From Sporosarcina sp. BI001-red (GTDB taxonomy: Bacteria > Bacillota > Bacilli > Bacillales_A > Planococcaceae): a stretch of DNA of 64,000 nt. How positions within the stretch are numbered: the first letter of the stretch is position 1; each line of letters opens with the position of its first letter. Both the position numbers and the translations under genes were made by a program. Of the stretch, positions 17,025 to 26,258 are shown piece by piece. A model generated the notes under the pieces. The model did no database searches, had not been told where the DNA came from, and saw nothing but the letters and a program-made list of their open reading frames with translations. The stretch covers positions 248,001-312,000 of the forward strand of contig NZ_QQAK01000012.1 of the NCBI RefSeq assembly GCF_003384035.1, given 5' to 3'.

Positions 17025-19259
17025 TTAATGGAAGATCCCAGCTTCTTTCGATTTTTTCAAGAGTTTATTGGTACCTTTATTAATGCGTTCTTTAAGCAGT
17101 GCACCAAACAGGATAAATGCGATCGAACAGCATGCTAGGAATGTTAAGTCTTTTGCCACTCGTTCCCAAACGATACCGCCAACCGCCTCACGCATGATGT
17201 CAATTGCATACGTAAAGGGTAAGAAAGGATTGATCATCCCAAAGAAGTCGGGTAACAGGACAACCGGATACGTTCCACCAGACCCTGCTATTTGCAATAC
17301 GAGCATGACAATCGCCATGGCTTTACCAACGTCCCCAAATACAGAAACAAGTGTATAGACAATTGACATGAATACAATGCTAATGATTACTCCGAACACA
17401 ACAAACCAAAACGGTTCACGGATATGGACATCTAGCAACAACAAATCCCCCAAAACGACGATGAGCATTTGCAGTAAGCCAATCAAACCAAATGTTAGAA
17501 GCCGTCCGAAATAGACTTGTCGTGTGGTGAACTCCTCTCCATGTACATCTGTGGACAGTAAGGAAATGAGAAGGAGACATCCCACCCAAAGAGAGAGTAC
17601 CGTATAGAACGGTGTCATGCCAGTTCCATAATTTTCAATGGAGTACAATCGATTTTCTTTTAATTGGATCGGCTCTTCAAAGAACGTTTTTTCAGCTTTC
17701 GGATCATTCTGCAGCAATTGAATCACCTTGTTAATATCTGTTTCACCTTGAATACTTCGAATTTTCTCCGCTAACTGATTCACTTTTTCAGAGACGTAAG
17801 GATACTCGGTCACAGCCTTTTGAATGGTCTCTTTTCCCTCCGTTAACTCCTTGTCTGAGTTACCAAGAATCGTTTGCACTTTTGGAAGAGTGGATTGAAT
17901 TTCTGTAAGAAGTCCTTTCGCTTGCCCGAGCGTACCTTTTGCCGTTGCGATTTCTTTTTTTACAGTCGGTTCAATCGTATTCACATATTCTTTCATGAAC
18001 GCATCCAATTCAACGGATGTATTTCCGGCGATTTTTTGTAAATCGTCCACTGCCTGGTCCAATTCCTCCGCTTTGCCTGAAACGACGCTGTTCACTGTAC
18101 GAGCATTCGTCTGTGCTTCTTGTAACAACTTCTTCAGATTGTCTGTTTTTGTAATCGCATCATCCAGATTACCTGAAAGGTTAGCCGGTGGAAGGGAAGG
18201 GATCGGTTGTTGTCCGCTATCATCATCCACACCAGGTGAAGGTGTTTCGTTCGGTGCTGGGTTCTGCTGCACTAATTCCTTCAATCGAACAAGATCTTGC
18301 TTGACGCCATCGACACGTTCAATACTTGCTGATGTCCGTTCGTCCAATGATTTTTTCGCCTCATCGAGTTCCGTGAAATCCAACTGAACGCCTTGTAACT
18401 GTTTCAAAAAGTCATTTGCTTCATTAGAAATATCAGTAACTTTTTTCAAATCGGCTTTAATTTTCGGGGACATTTCGTTTAACTTCTGTTCAGCTTGGTC
18501 CAGATAACTAACGGTTCGATTGATTTGACCAAGACCATCGTTCGTGATCTGTTTCGCTTCGGGCAACTTCCCTTGCGCTTCGTGAATGATGGCTTGAGCA
18601 TCTGTCGCATCGCCTAACCCCCTATTGAGAAGGTCATATATTTCAGGCAAACTTTTTTCGGCTTCAAACACATAGTTTTCGAATCTTTGAACGTCTGGTA
18701 AGTCTTGTTCCAATTCAAGCCCCAATTTGTTGAGCATTTCAAAGATGACACCGTTTACAGTGGAAACGAATTGACTACTAACCTTGTCGACAATTACCGA
18801 GGCACCTTTTTCAGTGATTTTCGGTGCGATGGAGTTTAGTTTTTCGTTCACAAAGTAATCGATTTCTGCTTTTTGAGGATCGCCGGAGACAACTGACGCA
18901 AGTTGTTCCGATAAGTTCTCTGGTAATACCATGACGGCAAAATAGTCGCCATACTCAACTCCATCCATCGCTTCTTTTCGAGATACGAAGTGCCATTCCA
19001 TGGACGGATTTTTCTTGAGTGTGGAGACAATTTCCGCACCCGTGTCAATATGCTTCTCCTGCACATCTGCTCCCTTGTCTTCATTCACAACAGCAACGGG
19101 CAATTTATCGGTCCTGCCATAAGGATCTGAAGAAGCATAAATATTGAGCCATGCATATAATGAAGGCAAAAAAATCAAGCCGCCAATTAATACAGCAGCG
19201 ACCCAGTTTGTCGAGATGTTGCGCACATCCCGCTTAAAAATTGTGAAGATATTGCGCAT
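17025..19259 (-). CDS. YhgE/Pip-type membrane protein (ABC-2-like), 744 aa
   Basis: One N-terminal transmembrane helix in MRNIFTIFKRDVRNI... is followed by the hallmark YASSDPYGRTDKLPVAVVNED. A long extracytoplasmic region with coiled-coil stretches (about residues 190-520) follows, including a Pro/Gly-rich insert near residue 345. Five or six membrane helices of ABC-2 type end the protein. Relatives include phage infection protein Pip and the ESX-associated YueB/EsaA group. The start at 19259 follows AGGAGG; the longer frame has no such site. Confidence 0.9.
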   Translation of the reverse strand: MRNIFTIFKRDVRNISTNWVAAVLIGGLIFLPSLYAWLNIYASSDPYGRTDKLPVAVVNEDKGADVQEKHIDTGAEIVSTLKKNPSMEWHFVSRKEAMDGVEYGDYFAVMVLPENLSEQLASVVSGDPQKAEIDYFVNEKLNSIAPKITEKGASVIVDKVSSQFVSTVNGVIFEMLNKLGLELEQDLPDVQRFENYVFEAEKSLPEIYDLLNRGLGDATDAQAIIHEAQGKLPEAKQITNDGLGQINRTVSYLDQAEQKLNEMSPKIKADLKKVTDISNEANDFLKQLQGVQLDFTELDEAKKSLDERTSASIERVDGVKQDLVRLKELVQQNPAPNETPSPGVDDDSGQQPIPSLPPANLSGNLDDAITKTDNLKKLLQEAQTNARTVNSVVSGKAEELDQAVDDLQKIAGNTSVELDAFMKEYVNTIEPTVKKEIATAKGTLGQAKGLLTEIQSTLPKVQTILGNSDKELTEGKETIQKAVTEYPYVSEKVNQLAEKIRSIQGETDINKVIQLLQNDPKAEKTFFEEPIQLKENRLYSIENYGTGMTPFYTVLSLWVGCLLLISLLSTDVHGEEFTTRQVYFGRLLTFGLIGLLQMLIVVLGDLLLLDVHIREPFWFVVFGVIISIVFMSIVYTLVSVFGDVGKAMAIVMLVLQIAGSGGTYPVVLLPDFFGMINPFLPFTYAIDIMREAVGGIVWERVAKDLTFLACCSIAFILFGALLKERINKGTNKLLKKSKEAGIFH

Positions 19260-19362
19260 TGGTTGGCCTCCTATTCGTTTAAATAACGCAAGCCATACTA
19301 TCATATATTTGTCGAAGGTAGTATGATTTTGCTCGTTCTTGCTCTCACTTCTATTCTACCCA

Positions 19363-19398
19363 AAAACCCCTCGTCCTGAACGTACGGACAAGGGGTTT
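19363..19398 (-). terminator. Terminator of the HrtAB-like operon
   Basis: On the minus strand AACCCCTTGTCC pairs with GGACGAGGGGTT, followed by TTTTGG. Confidence 0.85.
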
Positions 19399-19404
19399 AC
19401 TCAT

Positions 19405-20079
19405 TTAATCAATCAAACCATCTTTCATCGTTACAATTCGGTCTGCATAAGGAAGCATTTCTTCGTCATGCGTGACCATAAGTGTGGTGATTTTAAGTGT
19501 TTTCGTTAAGTTACGGATGATCTCCATCACTTCCTTGGAACGTTTGGAGTCGAGACTCGCTGTTGGTTCATCTGCAAATAACATTTTCGGTTTATGAATG
19601 ATCGCGCGTGCAATGGCGACACGTTGTTTTTCGCCACCAGAAAGGGAGGAAGGATAGGCTTCTTTACGATGTGCCATTCCTACGAGTTCCAATACTTGAG
19701 CGACTTCTTGCTTTTGCTGCTTTTTGTTTAACTTCGTTTCTGCTACATCTAGCATGAGCAACAACTGATCCTCCACGGTCAAAAAAGGGACTAGGTGCGA
19801 GGATTGGAACACAAATCCGAATTCGCTTGATCGGATTTTGCGAATTTCTTCTTGGCTCATTTGCGTCATATCATGACCTTCAAAGAGAACTTGCCCGCCA
19901 GATGCTTTCTGCAGTCCAGCAGCGATCGTCAAAATAGTCGACTTACCAGATCCAGATGGACCAACGAGGGCTGTGATTTCGCCTTCGTTCAACTCAAGAT
20001 CGACGCCCTTTAAAATCTTCTCACTGACATCACCACTTTTGAATGTTTTCTCCACATCATCAATTGTAAAAATCGCCAT
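19405..20079 (-). CDS. ABC transporter ATP-binding protein (HrtA-like), 224 aa
   Basis: MacB-class ATPase. Walker A is GPSGSGKS, the signature is [14 protein letters not shown], Walker B is MLFADEPTASLD and the H-loop is LMVTHDEE. Its gene starts 1 bp after the stop of the FtsX permease gene, so the two form one exporter. Gene order and sizes resemble heme-regulated HrtAB of Gram-positives, but no HssRS two-component system is nearby. Confidence 0.88.
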   Translation of the reverse strand: MAIFTIDDVEKTFKSGDVSEKILKGVDLELNEGEITALVGPSGSGKSTILTIAAGLQKASGGQVLFEGHDMTQMSQEEIRKIRSSEFGFVFQSSHLVPFLTVEDQLLLMLDVAETKLNKKQQKQEVAQVLELVGMAHRKEAYPSSLSGGEKQRVAIARAIIHKPKMLFADEPTASLDSKRSKEVMEIIRNLTKTLKITTLMVTHDEEMLPYADRIVTMKDGLID

Positions 20080-20080
20080 C

Positions 20081-21124
20081 TTACATCTCTCCTTGTTGGA
20101 TTGCCTGCAACGGCTCCACTTTTTTGATTTGGAATCCGGAAATGGTTGCTCCTATGAATCCAATGACTAGGAATACAACGGACAGAAGCAATGTAGTTTC
20201 AATCGGCAAGCTAAATGGCATGCCTGCAGGTGCTACCAAGCTAAATAACTGGCTGAGTCCAACGGATAATACGAGTGAAACGACTGTAATGAGTAGCATT
20301 TGGTACCACATCATGCTGAACAGCGAGCTCGTTTTTACGCCAATTGCTTTCAAAATACCATACAACCCGATTTTCTGAACGTTCATCATATAGAAGAAAA
20401 TCGCAAACAGCATACCACTGATGACAACGAGGAACCAAATGATCATATTCAGTGACATTTGTTCCGCGCCATAGCTCGGAATCGTATTTAAGAATTCTTT
20501 GTTATTGAATGATTCAAGTCCCTTGACGGAATCTGGACTATCCGATCCTGGGATGAAAACCGTCTGCATTTCCATGACGCGGTAAATTTCTTGATAGTTT
20601 TTCATGCTGATGAACGCAACAGGTGCGTGGCTATATGTTTGTTTTTCAGCGAATCCAGCAACTTTGAACGCTCCACTGAATTGGTTATTCGTCAATACAT
20701 CTCCGACTTTGATGCCATCGTCTTTTAAGGAAGCGTCTAACACGACTTCATTGTCTTTGACATTCGGAAATAACTCACTATCAGTAGATGTCACAAACGC
20801 GACACTATGCTGTTTGTCATCAGCGTCGTTGACAAATCCCATTTGGATAGACAGTGCAGTTGCACCTTTGTAGTCTGCGAGCAATTTGTCTTGTTGATCG
20901 ACATCGATTTTTGAAAGGTTGTACGTTTGTTTTGCATCTTCATTCAAATAGAACTGCCCGTTTGGTACGTTTTTGATGAGCGCTGCGTTATCCTCAGACA
21001 GCCCGTTGGCAAGCCCTGAGATAATGAAGGTCAAGAAACTGACCAAAAAGATGATCGAACCGAGTATCAGGAATTTCATTTTACTTTTTTTAACTTCTTT
21101 CCACGCCATTTGCATGGTCAACAC
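20081..21124 (-). CDS. FtsX-type ABC permease (HrtB-like), 347 aa
   Basis: One N-terminal transmembrane helix (near residues 18-39) is followed by a 190-residue extracytoplasmic domain and three C-terminal helices with the FtsX coupling motif YGILKAIGVKTSSLF. Size and the N-terminal sequence MAWKEVKKSKMKFL with ISGLANGLSEDN resemble heme exporter HrtB. The heme assignment is inference; other MacB-like exporters would fit equally. Confidence 0.82.
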   Translation of the reverse strand: MLTMQMAWKEVKKSKMKFLILGSIIFLVSFLTFIISGLANGLSEDNAALIKNVPNGQFYLNEDAKQTYNLSKIDVDQQDKLLADYKGATALSIQMGFVNDADDKQHSVAFVTSTDSELFPNVKDNEVVLDASLKDDGIKVGDVLTNNQFSGAFKVAGFAEKQTYSHAPVAFISMKNYQEIYRVMEMQTVFIPGSDSPDSVKGLESFNNKEFLNTIPSYGAEQMSLNMIIWFLVVISGMLFAIFFYMMNVQKIGLYGILKAIGVKTSSLFSMMWYQMLLITVVSLVLSVGLSQLFSLVAPAGMPFSLPIETTLLLSVVFLVIGFIGATISGFQIKKVEPLQAIQQGEM

Positions 21125-21412
21125 CTCCGTGATTGAATACCCTTAGTGTAATCCCTCAACATGAACGCTACATAAACACAGCATTACAAATGGTAATCTG
21201 CAGCTCTTTTTCACTAGTGTAGAAAGTAGAAGGAGTTAGCATGAAATTACGCACAAGAAGTTTCAGAATTTTCCATCCGCAAAGTGACATAAGGTAGAAA
21301 TATGGTATAATTATCCGGAACAAAAGAGTTAACATTCGGTGAATTGGTTCTCGTTTCTTCATACATAGGACAGAGTATTTGAGTGAATATAAATTAGAAA
21401 GTAGGCATTCTT

Positions 21413-21574
21413 ATGGAAATGAGTATGATTATTTCGTTGCTCCCAATCCTTTCATTACTTTTTTACTTAGTGCCATTTGTGTTCATCATCTGGTTTTTAG
21501 TCACCTTCATTAAATTGCAGAAAGAGAAAAATCAGATCTTACGGACCATCGCAGATAAGATGAACGACATGTAA
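21413..21574 (+). CDS. Small membrane protein, 53 aa
   Basis: An ORF of MEMSMIISLLPILSLL type with a hydrophobic segment over residues 5-31 and a charged C-terminal helix (KLQKEKNQILRTIADKM). This topology is common among small Bacillales membrane proteins. The ribosome binding site is weak. It ends 17 bp before the LD-carboxypeptidase start. Confidence 0.6.
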   Translation: MEMSMIISLLPILSLLFYLVPFVFIIWFLVTFIKLQKEKNQILRTIADKMNDM

Positions 21575-21591
21575 AGAAAGGGGTACTGGAA

Positions 21592-22587
21592 ATGAAACGA
21601 TTAAAACGAGGGGATACAATCGGTATTTTTTCCCCATCATCACCCGCAACAGTTAATGCGGAACCACGCTATAAACGAGCAAAAGCGTTTTTGGAATCGA
21701 AAGGATTCATTGTGAAAGAGGGAAGTTTAACAGGGAAAGCCGAGGGGTACCGTTCAGGCACACCTAAAGAGCGAGCAGAGGAACTGAATGAGCTGCTGAG
21801 AGATCCGAATGTCACGATGATCATGTCGACAATTGGTGGAACCAATTCAAACAGCATGTTGCCCTATATTGACTATGATGCTTATGAACAAAACCCGAAA
21901 CTTGTAGTTGGCTACTCGGATACAACGGCGATATTACTCTCACTTTATGCAAAAACAGGCATCCCAACGTATTATGGTCCTGCTTTAGTTCCTTCATTTG
22001 GTGAATTCGATCCGCTTGTCAATGAGACCTATCATTATTTTGAACAGTATTTTATGCATGAAGCTGTCGTTCCTTATGAAGTACCTATGCCTGAATATTG
22101 GTCAGATGAACCGGTCAACTGGTTAGAGAAGACGACAGAAAAAAAGTTATATCCAAACAAATGGGTGACGGGTCATAGTGGTATAGCTGAAGGCCGTCTT
22201 ATTGGAGGAAATCTGAACACGATGTACGGCTTTCTTGGGTCCTCATATTTCCCTGAGATCAGGCAAGGGGATATTTTACTAATCGAAGACTGTACGAAAA
22301 CGGCATCTATTGTGGAAAAGAACTTAGCCATGCTGAAAGTACACGGGGTCTTCGAAAAAGTTGCTGGCATCATTTTGGGCAAACATGAATTATATGATGA
22401 TTTAGGGACAGGTAAACTACCTTTGGATTTATTGCTGGAACAGCTGGATGGTCTACCGATACCGATTTTAGCTGAATTCGACACATGTCATACTCACCCC
22501 ATGCATCCCTTAGCCATCGGGAAAAAGGTTAAATTGGATGCAGATTCGAAAGAGGTAATTTGTACAGAGCGTTGGCTAGATATTTAG
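21592..22587 (+). CDS. LD-carboxypeptidase / MccF-like S66 peptidase, 331 aa
   Basis: S66 family serine peptidase, cytoplasmic. The nucleophile Ser is in VVGYSDTTAILL (about residue 107), the triad Glu is probably in LIGGNL-to-LLIEDC, and the His is near the C-terminus in CHTHPMHPLAIG. Relatives either trim murein tetrapeptides during recycling or confer microcin C self-immunity; the sequence alone does not separate the two. ATG follows AAAGGGG. Confidence 0.9.
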   Translation: MKRLKRGDTIGIFSPSSPATVNAEPRYKRAKAFLESKGFIVKEGSLTGKAEGYRSGTPKERAEELNELLRDPNVTMIMSTIGGTNSNSMLPYIDYDAYEQNPKLVVGYSDTTAILLSLYAKTGIPTYYGPALVPSFGEFDPLVNETYHYFEQYFMHEAVVPYEVPMPEYWSDEPVNWLEKTTEKKLYPNKWVTGHSGIAEGRLIGGNLNTMYGFLGSSYFPEIRQGDILLIEDCTKTASIVEKNLAMLKVHGVFEKVAGIILGKHELYDDLGTGKLPLDLLLEQLDGLPIPILAEFDTCHTHPMHPLAIGKKVKLDADSKEVICTERWLDI

Positions 22588-22636
22588 GTTGGCAATGTAG
22601 GAATCGTTTAAGAAGCGCAGAAGAGGAGGTAAAGTA

Positions 22637-23662
22637 GTGGAGTTTTCTCAAGTATCTACAAGCTTTATGAATTTCGCAAACATGGAATGTAAGGGCTCCA
22701 GTGAACTGTATGAGTTTTTATCAATGAAGATTGCAGAAGACGCTGAACTGCTCGATTTATGCTTAGCAGTTCCAAAGGGGCAGCCAGTGCCTAACCTTTT
22801 ATTCGGCGCTGTTCATTATCTGCTATTAAAAGGATCTATTCATCCATTAAAAGACTATTATAGAAGTGTTACAAATCCACCAAAGAAAATAGACAACGCG
22901 ACCTTCGAATATTTTAAAGATTTCTGTGAAAGCAATCGCGAAGAGATCATTCCAATTTTAGAAAACAGGTTGGTTCAAACAAATGAAGTGAAAAGATGTG
23001 GCTACCTTTACCCTGTTTTTTCCTGGATCTACAACAAAGTGGAAAACCCTTTGTCACTTATTGAAATTGGAACTAGTGCGGGTCTTCAGCTGTTATGGGA
23101 TCACTATAGCTATTCGTACGGAACCGGGGAAACGTTTGGAAACAAAGATGCGAAGGTTCATATTACTTCGGAAGTTAAAGGGGATCACTTTCCGTTAGTG
23201 CTTTCTGAAAGCCCTCCCATTGCATCTAAAATCGGACTAGACCTCAATATAAGCAATCTATCTGATTCGGAAGACTATTTATGGTTAAAGTCACTCATTT
23301 GGCCCGAGCATCAGGAACGATTGGAGTTATTCGACAAGGCTGCGGAATGCTTGAAGGAAAATCCAGTAAAACTAGTGGAAGGCGATGGAGTACTTTTACT
23401 TTCAGACGTAGTAGATTCACTTCCTACAGATTCCACGATTTGTATTTTCCATACACACGTTGCAAACCAAATTCCAAATGAAACCAAGCATGAACTATTA
23501 GAAAAGATAGCAAAGATCGGCAGTAAACGAGACGTTTTTCATATTTACAACAACATGTGGGATCGACAACTCCATGTCGATTACTATATGAATGGTCTGG
23601 AATATAAAAATACGATTGGTGATACGGATGGTCACGGAAGATGGTTTGAATGGAATTTGTAA
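22637..23662 (+). CDS. DUF2332 family protein, 341 aa
   Basis: GTG start after AGAGGAGG. The N-terminal pattern FMNFANMECKGSSELYEFLS with ...AEDAELLDLC and the central LIEIGTSAGLQLLWDHY match DUF2332. That central motif resembles an SAM-methyltransferase-like glycine loop. Function unknown. Confidence 0.85.
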   Translation: MEFSQVSTSFMNFANMECKGSSELYEFLSMKIAEDAELLDLCLAVPKGQPVPNLLFGAVHYLLLKGSIHPLKDYYRSVTNPPKKIDNATFEYFKDFCESNREEIIPILENRLVQTNEVKRCGYLYPVFSWIYNKVENPLSLIEIGTSAGLQLLWDHYSYSYGTGETFGNKDAKVHITSEVKGDHFPLVLSESPPIASKIGLDLNISNLSDSEDYLWLKSLIWPEHQERLELFDKAAECLKENPVKLVEGDGVLLLSDVVDSLPTDSTICIFHTHVANQIPNETKHELLEKIAKIGSKRDVFHIYNNMWDRQLHVDYYMNGLEYKNTIGDTDGHGRWFEWNL

Positions 23663-23711
23663 TTCTACCGAACCATTACTAGTTAAAGAAACAACTAGTA
23701 AAGGTATTAAA

Positions 23712-23903
23712 GTGAAAACATATTATTTTAGCGCGGAAAAGGTTGGCTCGAACAGTGGTATTCAGTATCCAGATAATCTAATTGCGGATGCTTATTGGAA
23801 GTCATTAACTCAAGTACAAACAATGAATCACGCAACCCCTGAAGATTTGAATTCCTTACTGGAACAATTTAACCATAGACTAAAAAATGATCACGCTTTT
23901 TAA
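23712..23903 (+). CDS. Hypothetical protein, 63 aa, possibly a remnant
   Basis: GTG start after AAAGGT. The reading MKTYYFSAEKVGSNSG and the C-terminus LLEQFNHRLKNDHAF show no known family. The frame stays open upstream into the DUF2332 gene, so it may be the tail of an older gene. Confidence 0.4.
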   Translation: MKTYYFSAEKVGSNSGIQYPDNLIADAYWKSLTQVQTMNHATPEDLNSLLEQFNHRLKNDHAF

Positions 23904-23982
23904 CTATTCGTTCATCCTTATGATCCTAGCCTAATTCCAAAGTACACGTACAAGTAAAGTTTAAACTTAAAGAGAATGGAGT

Positions 23983-24282
23983 ATGAAAATGAGGGCATCA
24001 TTAGAACTACTTCGCATATTCATAATCCTACTACTGTTTGGTAGTTTGGGTTGGGCAATAGTAAAGAATATCTATTCTGTGAATCAAGTAGATCCTGAAT
24101 TCATATGGATGGGTGCAATAGCAATTCTTGTATTATTCTTTGTTCTATACAGAAACAAGTTACAGTTTTCTGGATGGTATAACGGAAAAGGAAAAGAAAA
24201 GCTTACACGTGCTGTGTCATTATCACTTATAGCATTAGCATTTTTACTTTTTCTTACACCATTTATAATAAGTTCTCTCTAA
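23983..24282 (+). CDS. Membrane protein, 99 aa
   Basis: Three hydrophobic segments (residues 8-25, 40-57 and 75-97) separated by short polar loops, including NGKGKEKLTRA. ATG follows AGAATGGAG. No family recognised. Confidence 0.6.
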   Translation: MKMRASLELLRIFIILLLFGSLGWAIVKNIYSVNQVDPEFIWMGAIAILVLFFVLYRNKLQFSGWYNGKGKEKLTRAVSLSLIALAFLLFLTPFIISSL

Positions 24283-24347
24283 TCAAGGATGCAAGTATCC
24301 TAAAGAAAAGGACTATTACATAGAATTTTATGTACTGGAGGTATTCA

Positions 24348-24794
24348 ATGATAAAGGGTCTATATGAAGCGCATTTACCTGTTAGTAACTTACAACAATC
24401 CATTGATTTTTATACAAAGCTGGGGCTGACCTTATATAAAAGATATGAAAAAGTAGCTTTTTTTTGGATTGAGGAAGGAAAAAGTTGGATTGGCTTATGG
24501 GAAGGTACCGAATCAAGACTTCCTTATCATGTTTCACTAAGGCATATAGCATTTCTTGTAGACTTAGAAGATCTTAAGAACGCAAGGATATGGTTAAAAG
24601 AACGAGGAATAAAAGTGAAGGACGAGTTTAATAAAGGAACACATGAACCTATCGTCGTACCGAACCAAGCTCACGCAATGATTTATTTTGATGACCCCGA
24701 TGGGAATAGTCTGGAGCTTATCACTAGACTATCAAAAGAAATAGATCAATCTGAAAAAATTCATTTGAGTCAATGGGAGGAGCTACACTCTTAA
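24348..24794 (+). CDS. VOC/glyoxalase-family protein, 148 aa
   Basis: Vicinal oxygen chelate fold. Starts MIKGLYEAHLPVSNL (metal-ligand His), second ligand in LRHIAFLV, and Glu in DDPDGNSLELI. These are features of glyoxalase, dioxygenase and FosB-type enzymes. Start chosen at 24348 because GGAGG precedes it. A close paralog lies at 36826. Substrate unknown. Confidence 0.88.
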   Translation: MIKGLYEAHLPVSNLQQSIDFYTKLGLTLYKRYEKVAFFWIEEGKSWIGLWEGTESRLPYHVSLRHIAFLVDLEDLKNARIWLKERGIKVKDEFNKGTHEPIVVPNQAHAMIYFDDPDGNSLELITRLSKEIDQSEKIHLSQWEELHS

Positions 24795-24830
24795 ATTATC
24801 CAAAATGAAATTTATCTTTGGAGGGATTTA

Positions 24831-25352
24831 GTGAACATTAGAAGAGCTTCTTTAGCCGATGCGAAGGGTATAGCGAAAGTCCACGTTGATAGTTGGAAAT
24901 CCACTTATAAAAACATTATTCCAGACGAGTTTTTAGAAACATTGTCCTATGACCAACGAACAGATTTGTGGATTCGCAACATATCTAAAGAGGCGAACTA
25001 CATCTTTGTCGCAGAAAATAATCAAAAAGAAATCATAGGATTTGCAGATTGCAGTAAAAAATATGGTAGTGCTATTGAGAATTCTGGTGACATAACCTCT
25101 ATTTATCTTCTTGAAGACTATCAAAAAATGGGCGTAGGTAAACAATTATTGAAACATCTTTTCCTTCAATTTGAGGAGTTAGGTGTCCATAGAATTTTTG
25201 TAGAAGTATTAGAAGAGAATAAAACACGGTTTTTCTATGAGTATTATGGTGCGATTCTTTTCCAATCTAAAAAGACCACGATAGCAGGTACTGATTTGAC
25301 CCTTCTGATTTACGAATGGAATGATCCTGATGAGGTATTATCTAAACTGTAA
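24831..25352 (+). CDS. GNAT acetyltransferase, 173 aa
   Basis: GNAT fold with N-terminal IRRASLADAKGIAKVHVDSW and the acetyl-CoA loop DYQKMGVGKQLLKHL. GTG start after TGGAGGG. It follows the VOC gene by 36 bp and may share its transcript. Acceptor substrate unknown. Confidence 0.9.
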   Translation: MNIRRASLADAKGIAKVHVDSWKSTYKNIIPDEFLETLSYDQRTDLWIRNISKEANYIFVAENNQKEIIGFADCSKKYGSAIENSGDITSIYLLEDYQKMGVGKQLLKHLFLQFEELGVHRIFVEVLEENKTRFFYEYYGAILFQSKKTTIAGTDLTLLIYEWNDPDEVLSKL

Positions 25353-25466
25353 ATCACATCTGAAAGGAATTTACTTACAAAAAAATCAATATTGGATTAA
25401 ACTCGAGGGGAGTGACGGAGTTTGTAAGACAGACATAACTTCAGAGAAAGTATTGGAGGAGAAATA

Positions 25467-26156
25467 ATGGAAATAAAACAAGTCACATTACACACCACCA
25501 ACATCGATGAAATGAAACGCTTTTATACGGGTACACTTGGGTTAGATTTAGTTGATGACACCGAAAACAAGTTTTGTATCGCAGTCGGTTCAAGTATATT
25601 GGAGTTTACACATGTAAATGCAAAAGTTAATCCGTATTACCACTTTGCCTTTAATATACAGAGAAACAAATTCAATGAAGCGAAGTCATGGGTTAAAGGT
25701 AAAGTTAGTTTAAATAGAGAAGATGGAGCAGACGAAGCAGACTTCCCACATTTATCAGCACGTTCGCTCTATTTTAATGACCCATCTGGTAATGTTGTAG
25801 AATTCATTGCTAGACATTCTACATCTGACACCAGTGACGAACCTTTTTCCCCTAAAAGCATTCTAAATATTAGTGAAATTAGTCTCACCGTTCCTGATGT
25901 AATTAAAGTTGGAAGTCAATTGATGGCGTTGGGTATAAAAGAACGCGACAACGATCCATTAAGTGCAACTTCTCTTAATTTCATGGGCGATCCTACAGAC
26001 GAAGTTTTTGTGTTATTAGTTCAACCAGGGCGAAAGTGGATTTTTTCAGATAAGATTTCCGCTATTTTTCCTCTTGAAATCACACTAGCAAATGAGGAGA
26101 AGATCACTGTAGACGATAAGTATGAAGTAATTGTAACCAGTTCGCATACCCACTAA
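25467..26156 (+). CDS. VOC-family protein, two-module, 229 aa
   Basis: Residues 1-115 form a glyoxalase-like module (VTLHTTNIDEMKRFYTGTLGLDL, FNDPSGNVVEFIAR). Residues about 130-229 hold a divergent second module (ISLTVPDVIKVGSQLM). ATG follows TTGGAGGAG. Substrate unknown. Confidence 0.85.
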   Translation: MEIKQVTLHTTNIDEMKRFYTGTLGLDLVDDTENKFCIAVGSSILEFTHVNAKVNPYYHFAFNIQRNKFNEAKSWVKGKVSLNREDGADEADFPHLSARSLYFNDPSGNVVEFIARHSTSDTSDEPFSPKSILNISEISLTVPDVIKVGSQLMALGIKERDNDPLSATSLNFMGDPTDEVFVLLVQPGRKWIFSDKISAIFPLEITLANEEKITVDDKYEVIVTSSHTH

Positions 26157-26258
26157 TGGTGTGTCTAAAGATTCCAGACCAATAATATTGGACTCTGTTA
26201 TGTAAATTACTTGTAGCTCTTTTTTCAATATTCTCGGGTCAACTTGGGGGAACACGAA